Below, piece by piece: positions 55,352 through 64,000 of a stretch of 64,000 bases of DNA; the first letter of the stretch is position 1, and the number at the start of each line of letters is the position of its first letter. The translations under genes and the position numbers were made by a program. The notes under the pieces were generated by a model, which was given only the letters and a program-made list of their open reading frames with translations, was not told the DNA's origin and searched no databases. Origin of the DNA: Symsagittifera roscoffensis. Taxonomy: Eukaryota > Xenacoelomorpha > Acoela > Convolutidae. The DNA lies in contig NC_087070.1 in NCBI RefSeq assembly GCF_963678635.1, forward strand, positions 20,197,461 to 20,261,460, read 5' to 3'.

Positions 55352-57190
55352 ACCTCAGTTATGAAACTCAGAATTTGCTGACGAACAAATTTTTCGCTTG
55401 ACTGTAGAACTGAATATAGTTTTTATTCAAATTGATTGGAAACGTTTAAAAATTTTGAAATAGTTCAGACCTTCAAGCTTAAACTAAATTAAAACAGCTC
55501 TTTGAAATTTAGCGTTTGTCTTTTTGTCGGCATTTTATATGTTTTTTCCCTCTGACAACGTGCATTGCAGATTTTTGCTGATTAATTTTTTAAAATTGAT
55601 ATCTCCAAAAAAGTGGACATCTCTCCAAAAAGTCTCTAAAAAGCGCCATCTTGTTGCATTGAACTTATCAACATTTGATTCAGTTTTGACATTTCGATTG
55701 CTATTTCAACGCCCTTTCACTGTCTTAATGTCAGATTTGTTTCAGGATTTTAAGACGCTGTCCAATAAATTTGTTAAAAACTATAATTTGTATTGAATAT
55801 TTGCTCTGATTTTCGCCAAAATAACTGAATGCTTATGCTAGCGACGGTTTTATATTCTGACAATTTTTGACTTCTTCAATATGCATTTGTTTTTAAATCA
55901 TCGGAAACATTTTGTAGTCTGGAGCTCCAATGCTTAGTCTTTCTCCGGTGATCATTTTTTGTAAAATTAAGAACGTTTGAAAGTTTCTAATTTGCCTAAA
56001 TTAGGATAATTATCGCGCGATTTGTTGTGTTCTTTTTAGCACGGTAGAATGGAAGGTTAAAGTGTTCTGAACTGAAATGAGGCAGGTCATTTGGTGATAT
56101 GTTCAGATTGCAAAAATTTGCAGGTGGGAGAGAAAAGGAAAAAGAGCCCTTGTTTTTATCACTCGAAGCTGAAATAATTCTTGAAGCACTTTAAATTTCA
56201 GCTCAAATTACGACTGACCAAGCAAAAATAAGGTATGTCTGTCGACGTATTAAGAAGCGTCTGTTTAGTATGTTCTTTTGCATTCCATACTGGAGTTCCT
56301 TGGATAATAATTGAAAAAATGTCATTTTAGAGCCAGCCCAACCGCCCCCACCCTTTCACGCACTTTTAACTACCTCCAATTCACCCCATGCACTCTCACA
56401 CTTATGCACTCGCTCTGCTCAATGTAGGAGATAAGTATGGGGGAATTATTGAAAAGGACTTGTTTCGCAAGTTTTTTTTAAAACTGTCTATATGATTTCT
56501 GATTTATCTCAGTTAAATTAGGGATCCGATTTTTTCAAGGATTTTTTTGAGGAACCCTGTATATTAAAATATTTTCATGTCTGAACTAAGCGAATTATGA
56601 AGACCAGTGCGCGAATTATGAAGCGAATAAACTGAATGATCTAAGCTACCATTATAGTTCCGACTTTGAACAAAAGTGAAGAAAAGTTTGTGCGCGGCAG
56701 GCGGCTACTTAATCAGCTCAAAAATCGTTACTAAGTTAAATGAGGCCAGCCGTTTAGTGTTATTAGTACGTTTATTAAGACCAAGGATATCATTTTGCCC
56801 TGGGTGGGGAAATTCAGAAAAAATAGGAACAGTAAGCAATTTTTTTTTGAATTTTTTTATGGAAAGTTTTTCGAAAAATTTTGAAGCATCTGTTTTCATT
56901 ACTAGCAGATCACAAAATTTAAGGCTGTTGTATTGAAAAATTGAAAAATACATCCATTGAAAATATTGTATTGTCAGCATGGCTGCAGCGATTTGGCCAG
57001 ATCAAATTTAGGGTGATCCGATTTGGCCAGATCAAAAATTATGATCCGAATTTTGAATCACCATTCGTTACAGCAGTTACACTTAATTTTGTTTGATTTG
57101 AGGGCAAATAAGTTGCGAAACAATTATTCGTTTGCCGCCAAATTTTGGTTTGTTTTACTGATTATTAATTTCACAGTCTCGATCAGACCC
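55352..57190. other. No confident gene
   Basis: AT-rich, with a family C fragment near 56,120-56,150. Short ORFs (55,524-55,796; 56,676-56,936) lack recognisable motifs. Confidence 0.35.
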
Positions 57191-57194
57191 CGCA

Positions 57195-58085
57195 ATGGTT
57201 CCATGGATTATAATGATTATACTTGATCAAAATGGATTTTTATGGTCTGCCTTCAAAAAATTCTAAAATGATCGATTACAATGGATTGGTAATGAAAATT
57301 AAAAACAAATCAAATTGAAATCAATTTAGTCTGTCATAATCAATTATAGTGGAATAAAACGGATTATGGTGGATTTAACAATTTTTTTTGAGTAAAAGCT
57401 TGGATTTTCGAAAACCTTGAAATCAAATATCCAAAACATGAACGTTGCAATCGCTAAATAGTGTTTTACATTTAGCTACAACAAAAAGTTGAGTTCTTTT
57501 TTTCTTGTTTTTTTCTTCTTATCCCCCCTCCCCCAAAATACTTCATACTAAACCCCACCATTCTTATTTCCTTCAGACACTATCACCGCCTCTCCCCCAC
57601 CCCTTACCCTTACTTAAATTTACCGTAAAAGTACGTGAAAAATACCGCAGGCGTGCACCCTACTTCCCTCCCTAATACTCACACACGTTTAACAACCCCT
57701 CTCCCACCCTACAGATTTTTACGCCCCCAAAAATAAACTTAAAGGGGATGTCAAAGAGACCCCGGTGGAGGGGAGGTGTGTGTGTGTGTGTGTATTGCGA
57801 AGTACGGTAGATGAAGGGGTAGGTAGGCGCAGAAAGGGGGTAGTTGTAGGTATGGTTTTGCAAAAATTAACTAAATGTGAGTAGGTTTAGAAATCAAGAA
57901 AGCTGTGAAGAATGCAGAAAAAGCTTAAAAAATTTTGCAGAAAATTTTAATTTTTTGGAGATTAACCTCTTTTCAGTGGATTATAAATGATTTATTTTCT
58001 CTAAAAAATATGGATTATAATAATGGATTATAATCGATTGTGTGGTCCCAAATTTGCGTTTATAATCGAATATAAGGCCAACATT
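57195..58085. repeat. AT-rich palindromic motifs around a C-rich/G-rich block
   Basis: GGATTATAATGATTATA-type motifs at 57,195-57,375 and 57,970-58,080. Between them is a pyrimidine-rich then purine-rich block (57,520-57,850) with a (TG)n tract at 57,777-57,793. Confidence 0.55.
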
Positions 58086-59550
58086 TTTAACCTCGAAAAT
58101 CAATATGATCAATTTTTATCCATAGAATCTTTCTAAGGGCCGTGTCCTTGTCATTCACCGGATTTAGTTTGCAAAGAAACCTGATGGTGTTCCAACAGCC
58201 AACAGAAAACACAAAACTGAGATTTAACCATTCAAAAACTGAATGTGTCGTACATGACATATGCCGATGCTGAAACTCTTTGAAATAGGGTACACGTTTT
58301 GGTTTGAACCGAAAAAAATGTTGGTTTTTTGAAAGATATATAAAAAATTATTTTAAAAAATTTCATTATGACAGACAAAAAACCAATGTCTACTCATTAG
58401 GTCTTTTGCCACGATACTTTGTTGAGAAATAAATCAGTTATCACGATCATTCTATCGGAGCAATTATCATTTCGAGGCCAAACTGTGTATTTTGTGAATC
58501 GCAAGTGGTTTCTACAACAGGCTAAAAACAAACTTGAAGCAGAATCAACAACATTGCTATTTTTATTGCTTCTTTGCTATTTTGGATTCCACGAAAAAAT
58601 AGCTAAAACACGGTATTGCTGAAAATCGCTCCAAAAATAGACAACTATACAAAATCCGTAACAAAATGTGGAATCCACAATTGCGGAATCAGGAACAGTT
58701 TGTGAAATCCACAAACAAATAATAATATATGTGTTAAGTAATTTAGGAATTCGCGACTGTAAATGGAACCCGCGAACTGTAAGCAGAATCCGCATAAATT
58801 TGCGGAGTAAACGTACGATTTCGGAATCCGCTTAAATTTGCGGAAAACCGGAAAAACTACCTATAATGGCTAGCTGCTAAATCTTCAACAAAGCTAATGT
58901 ACCGAAAAAAAATTACGTTCCAAATACTTGTGCGCAGAACCCACGGAAATTTTCTAGGTGGAATTCATTTACGTTTTCGACCATGTTTGAAGAGTTGTAT
59001 CTGGGTTCCAGGGATCTACAGACACCAAAATGAGCGCCTCTCCATTGCAGAGTTTGGCCTCGAAATGATTGCTACCACCTAGTACTCTTTCGGAATGATA
59101 GCTTGAAACTTCGAACCAAGTCTTTAACTGCCGTTTTTTTTTATGTACGAGAATATAAATCTCATCAGTTGATCAAATATCTCATTTTGAAGCCAAAAAT
59201 CAGCTAAATTTTATGTTTTGAAGGAGAAATTTGTAATTAATTTAGATAAAAATTATAATTAAGTAATTCGATACGTTATAATTTAATTATCTAAAGGCCT
59301 TTAAAGTGGCAATAGATAATTAAAAGTTTCATAAATAATGTTAGAAATAGCTGTAGTTTTCCTTCGAATATTGTTTCCATTATCACAAAGCAATCCATAC
59401 AATTGATTTGCAGAGTTTGCAGAAATAAGTTTCAGAAAAAAAATTTGAGTTCAAAGTTGTTTCCTTCTTATTTTATCTTGACTCAGGGGAAACGTTTGCA
59501 AACCAAAAAAACCTGATACCAATCAACTGAAAAAAGTCTATCTGAAGTTA

Positions 59551-59817
59551 TTGAGAAACTTGATCACAAAACTTGATCAATCGAGCTGCCCGACAACGGT
59601 TTGTATAAAGTCTTTTTGCGAGAAAATGTGTGATTATCATAATTTTCACTCAGAGAGCGGTAAATTGTTTTTAACAGGTTTATTTGAAACCTGTTTTCGA
59701 AATCTGTTGAAAGAAAAATTTGATTTAGAATCTAGGCATTACTCTATTGGGTGCGATGCTGAGATGCTCAAAGCAACAACCCTTAAGACCGATTTCATCT
59801 GTTGTCAAGCCTGCTGA
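59551..59817 (+). other. 88-codon ORF beside the assembly gap, unassigned
   Basis: Cys-rich reading (SSCPTTVCIKSFCEKMCDYH ... YSIGCDAEMLKAT) ending 8 bases before the N run. It could be an exon or part of a mobile element. No family recognised. Confidence 0.2.
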
Positions 59818-59824
59818 TTTTTTG

Positions 59825-60024
59825 NNNNNNNNNNNNNNNNNNNNNNNNNNNNNNNNNNNNNNNNNNNNNNNNNNNNNNNNNNNNNNNNNNNNNNNNNNNN
59901 NNNNNNNNNNNNNNNNNNNNNNNNNNNNNNNNNNNNNNNNNNNNNNNNNNNNNNNNNNNNNNNNNNNNNNNNNNNNNNNNNNNNNNNNNNNNNNNNNNNN
60001 NNNNNNNNNNNNNNNNNNNNNNNN
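59825..60024. other. Assembly gap (200 Ns)
   Basis: Exactly 200 Ns, a conventional placeholder of unknown true size. Confidence 1.
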
Positions 60025-60367
60025 TAAATTGAAATCAGACCTGTCTTAAAATGTTTTTATCAAGTCGTCTTTGCTGTCAATATAAGCTAACTTTGTGATT
60101 TATGAATAAAAAAGGGACACATTAAAATTAAAAATTGATCGTTTTTTGTGCTAACGATGTACGTTAGCGATGATTAACTGAAACGCTTATAACGTCTAAA
60201 CTTCAACCCTTCTTTTTGGATGAACAATCCTTCCTCAATACGCGTGGGGAGATCAATACAAGACTGCTCGTATCGAGTAGCCTCAAAAGTTTTTACATCG
60301 CTATATTAGCCAATACTACAACTATTTTCCACTTTCTCTGGTAGTTTTAAATTTTCCATTTTCATTA

Positions 60368-61168
60368 TTGTTCCGACTTTCGATACGAAAGTAACGGAAT
60401 ATTTGTGCTCGGGGTGGGTTTTTTTCTTCGGACAAATTTCGACTTCTTAACAAGCCAATTTTGACGGAATTTTTTCAAAAAGTATTGTTGTCCTGAGCTT
60501 AAAATTGAAACAAGACTGCTCGTACCAGGGCGAAGCCCTGATTGTTCCGACTGCCTATTAAGGTTTATGGAGCAGTAATAACATTAAAAAATTAAAAGTA
60601 ATAAAACAAAATGAAAATTTTTTTTTCTAAAATTTGAAATTTTTTATGAAAATCTGCCCCCACACGCCATATAAAGTACAAAAGGATAGATTTCGCTACT
60701 TGTAACAAATCAATTATGGCAAATAAGCTTCGTTAAACCAATTTGGAACGATTTCTAAGATGAATTAACTCTCCGCTTACGCGTTAATAGCGCGAAATAT
60801 ATCGCGCGTTAAGTGTCGCAAATTGGTCAAAATGGCAATCTTTAAACCCCCATAACTTTACGAAAAATGATCACAGGTGAAATATCTTTTCAAATTTAAG
60901 CTCAGGACAACAATACCTTTTGAATGATATAAAAAAATTCCGTCAAAAATGGCTAATTATAAAGTCGAAATTTGTCTGAAGAAAAAAAAAACCCACCTCG
61001 AGCACAAATATTCCGTTACTTTCGTATCGAAAGTCGGAACAAAGATAATTCATCTGTGATCGTTTTTAGTAAAGTTATGGGGGCTTTAAAGATTGCCATT
61101 TTGGCCAATTTGAGACAATTAACGCACGATATATTTCGCGCTAATAACGCGTAAGCGGAGAATTTTTG
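60368..61168. repeat. Family A copy interrupted by an inverted family A copy
   Basis: A plus-strand copy (60,368-60,510 and about 61,042-61,168) is split by a complete minus-strand copy (60,511-61,041). The split falls in the GAAAAGATA stretch, so the pieces rejoin in the expected order. Confidence 0.8.
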
Positions 61169-61692
61169 TGAATGTTTGTAACTATTCAGCGAATTATGTT
61201 TGATGGTTTATCTGTGAAGGTTAGAAGGTACAATAAGGCATAAAGGGTCTTTTTAGAAGTTATTCTTCCTTAAAAGTTTAAAAAACATCGTCCTATTTTT
61301 ATATTAATGCATCAAAACTTGAATGTTTCGATGGAAGTTGCCTAAATTAAGTACCGTTTCTGTATTAGGATTTGATGATTGGAAAGATATCAGCAACGTT
61401 GTGCTTATTTTGAATCCAATATCGTTTTAATTTAAAAATATGTTTTTAGGTATAAGCCCTATGGGGTCCCCAATAAGCCCTAGGTATATTTTTAAAGCAC
61501 ACAATGAGAAGTTGTAAAAATTCAAATTAAGGCTACCTGAAATAATGAGTTTCAAAAATATACTTTGAAAGCTAGGGGAAAAACAAAAACAGGCATGAAC
61601 ATCGATTGCAGAATCTGCAAATAATTAATTCAACAATACAAACATCCGGTGATCTTTTCTATTACTTAACCCTCACTATTCAAATTTGACCG

Positions 61693-61757
61693 CAGGGGTT
61701 GAATGAAGATTTCATGCATCGATGAATAGGTGTGCCTTCATTATAAAGCAACCCCTG
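61693..61757 (+). ncRNA. Possible structured hairpin (miRNA-like)
   Basis: CAGGGGTTG pairs with CAACCCCTG, and directly inside it AATGAAG pairs with CTTCATT, separated by a small bulge. The total hairpin is 65 nt. It is GC-richer than its neighbourhood. No homologue recognised. Confidence 0.3.
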
Positions 61758-62129
61758 GTCCACAATTGAAATTAGTGATCATTAGGCCGAATGCTTTAAG
61801 AGCAGATCAAGTACATAGATGATTTTTGTCTTTAAGTTTTTAATGATTTTTTTGCAAATGGTCCGCAAACTTAATTTCTGCTGCTTTTCATGAATTTTAC
61901 ATGAGTTTTGAATGTATTAGCAAATGATTTATACATTAAATTTAACATTAAGTTGTATCGAAAACAAAAAAATCCAAGTTTTCAGAAGAAAGGCAAAATT
62001 TTTCTTAAGGTATTGGATTGTTTTATTTTGACATTAATTCAACATCACTTTTTCGGTGTTTTTATTTATCGTACAAAATTGAAAAATTACTTGGATGATA
62101 TAAAATAAGGCAACCGTCTTCCGCGGCAA

Positions 62130-62245
62130 AAGCTAATGTAATCCAAGAGGAGCTGTCAAATTGACGCAATCTGTCAAAGCTAATTACCATTTGCTGCTGC
62201 CATCAGCCAAAAAAGACCACCAGAGGGTCATCATCTTCATCAGCC
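62130..62245. promoter_or_regulatory. Candidate regulatory element rich in homeodomain/TALE sites
   Basis: Contains CTGTCAAATTGACG, a second CTGTCAAAG, TAATTACC and CATTTG within about 70 bp, with higher complexity than the surrounding AT-rich DNA. Cis-regulatory function is inference. Confidence 0.3.
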
Positions 62246-62448
62246 TGTTTATCTAACGGCAAAATGGTTATTCAGATGTTAATTGAGCTCAATAATTAAA
62301 AGAAAGGATGACTTAAAAGAATGAAGATGGATGTTTTTGATCAAAATTTCAAGAAAAAATAGTAAAAATCAGCTGAAAAATAATTCAATGCTATGAAAAG
62401 GATTTCTTTGCTTAAGTTTCAAAACCGGAAGACTCTGAAAAGCATTTG

Positions 62449-62754
62449 TCAAGTACATCCATCAACAAGAGTCAACTTTTGAAGCAAATGTTCTGATTCG
62501 ATCCGTCTCAACCATTTCACTACATTATTGCCAGGACTTAACACAGTTTTGTTTTTGGGTATATCAAAGAGTAAGTTCTGATCAATACGCCGTCTGTACG
62601 CCAAGATATTACCTGTTTCGAGGTTCCTGCTTCTAATTAGTTCAATATTACTCTCACTTTGATTTTCCATAACCTCAATAAATCTATATAACAAAGCATT
62701 GGTTCTGCGTGGCTTTAACTGCGGAGAAAGACTTAAACTCCAATCACAGGGCAA
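62449..62754 (-). CDS. Hypothetical 101-residue ORF
   Basis: Intact minus-strand ORF of mixed composition (MENQSESNIELIRSRNL, LLFDIPKNKTVLSPGNN, WLRRIESEHLLQKL). Amphipathic and charged, without signal or membrane segments. No family recognised. It could be a single exon or a chance ORF. Confidence 0.25.
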   Translation of the reverse strand: MPCDWSLSLSPQLKPRRTNALLYRFIEVMENQSESNIELIRSRNLETGNILAYRRRIDQNLLFDIPKNKTVLSPGNNVVKWLRRIESEHLLQKLTLVDGCT

Positions 62755-62759
62755 GTCTT

Positions 62760-63849
62760 ACTGATTAGAAATGTAAGTTCGGATTAAGTTAGATAGATCA
62801 AGATTGATTAGTGCTCAAATTAACAAGATAATACCTTCTCTGATTATAAAGATAAAAACTCAAAACAAATGACTTAAAGAACGTCTTTGACTACCTGGTT
62901 GCAATTATCAGGTTCAATAAAAATTTTGTATTTCAATCAGTCTGAACTTTTCAAACCAAAGCGTTGATTTCTTAGTTTTTCTGAGTTATAAAGCATTATA
63001 AATTGTAGTAGCATATTTTGGCTATAATCTGGTGGTGATGATCTAGAGAGTCGATGACTTAAATTGAGAGGAACCATCGCTTGATTGCAAGATTGAAGGT
63101 CTCAAGCAGTTTAAAGTTAAAGTTAGCTAGATTTGATTCTATCGCGCACCTACTGATTGCAAGATTTCCCACAAATTTTTCAGAAAAATTATTGTTAAAT
63201 CAGTTCACTTAAGAAAAATGCTTATCTTGAAGGTTCTCTTTTGTATAGAAAATTGTGAGCTTATCTGCTTTCCTGATGCTAGTTTATGTTTTGCTGAAAA
63301 ATTTACGAAAACTTTGTGAACAGAATTGGTTAACACGTAGGTTCTCAGCTAATAATGCAAAATGGTTGTCTTATGATCGGTATTCTATTTTGGCCTGTTT
63401 GCTTGGTCATGTTGAATAGCGTTTAAAACAAATCCGTTTTTTTGTCTTTGATAGAGCGGTAGCGTTCTTGATGGAGTCGCAAGATTTTGTCTCGTGATTG
63501 GTTTGCAATTTTAGGATTTGGGAAACGGAGAAACCCGGTTCATCGTTTGTGTTCCGTTCTTTAAAATCTTTTTTTTTAGTTGCGTTAAAAAATATATTTA
63601 AGCCTGTAGGAATAATTTGAGTACTGATAAAGAAAAACCTCCAAAAAACTTCACGAAAATTATTTTCGCTAAAAATGCCTTTTTGGTCAATCCTGAGCGT
63701 GTATATTGCATCTAGATCAAATGCTTCTTGAATAAGTGAGAAACAACCCTATAAGTTGAAGCATGCGCAAACAATATTCAGTTTTGACCGGCCAAAAAAG
63801 TTATCTGGGAAATTTCGATCTTGCTATATGGCATATTTAAATAGTATAC
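62760..63849. other. No gene seen
   Basis: AT-rich sequence with no supported ORF. A family A copy begins at its right edge. Confidence 0.4.
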
Positions 63850-64000
63850 AAAACTGCTCGTACCAAGGGCGAAGCCCTGAATGTTCCGACTGCCTTTTAA
63901 GATTTATGGAGCAGTAATAACATAACGAAATTGAATGTAATAAAAAAAAATGATTTTTTTTTCTGAAATTTGAAAATGTTTATAAAAATCATCTCCCCAC
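63850..64000 (-). repeat. Family A dispersed repeat (partial, runs off the window)
   Basis: Starts AAACTGCTCGTACCAAGGGC and continues through the GGAGCAGTAATAACAT and ATCTCCCCAC landmarks at the window end. Confidence 0.75.

Noticed and set aside
1-64000. tRNA and rRNA genes
   Set aside because: Scanning by eye found no convincing cloverleaf or rRNA core; a dedicated search was not possible.

Overview
The window looks like AT-rich, repeat-laden nuclear DNA of an invertebrate animal. Its host genes are intron-bearing metazoan families, and most of the remaining sequence is mobile or repetitive. The species cannot be named from this sequence. A run of 200 Ns (59825-60024) is an assembly gap.

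Host genes. (1) A seven-exon minus-strand gene at 2510-13899 encodes a family S28 serine peptidase closest to dipeptidyl peptidase 2 (DPP7). Its joined exons give about 491 residues, have consistent phases and carry a signal peptide. (2) A single-exon plus-strand gene at 7352-8080 encodes a Fer3-like (FERD3L) bHLH factor. It sits antisense inside an intron of the DPP7 gene. (3) The last two exons of a minus-strand claudin/PMP22-like four-helix membrane protein lie at 52243-53652.

The centrepiece is a complete Polinton (Maverick) at 22152-40392, 18,241 bp long. It has about 237-bp terminal inverted repeats, AG...CT ends and a perfect 6-bp target duplication GATGAA. It inserted into a dispersed repeat, and a related uninterrupted copy of the target (single GATGAA) survives near 18.5 kb. 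From left to right the plus strand holds two decayed genes of unknown function (A, and B with a D-x-E motif), gene C, a small membrane protein, the packaging ATPase, two small accessory genes, a DDE integrase, the penton/minor capsid protein, a basic core-like protein, the major capsid protein (one in-frame TAG) and an adenain-type protease. Two minus-strand genes follow: one with an HUH-like motif and one PC4-like with an in-frame TAG. Then come a plus-strand orphan with an NLS and protein-primed DNA polymerase B. The polymerase has three N-terminal zinc fingers, two predicted spliceosomal introns and several disabling changes. A near-perfect 105-bp inverted repeat flanks the middle (HUH/PC4/orphan) block. 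Each terminal repeat is itself a long imperfect hairpin.

The remaining DNA is repeats: two degenerate non-LTR retrotransposons (10.5-12.2 kb and 42.6-46.7 kb, the second with an internal 364-bp tandem duplication), four hAT-like non-autonomous elements (three or four recognisable by 8-bp duplications), a dispersed repeat of about 520 bp (family A, with one copy inserted inside another), two further short families (B and C), AT-rich palindromic TAATCGATTATAATCG arrays, minisatellites and long G or C runs.
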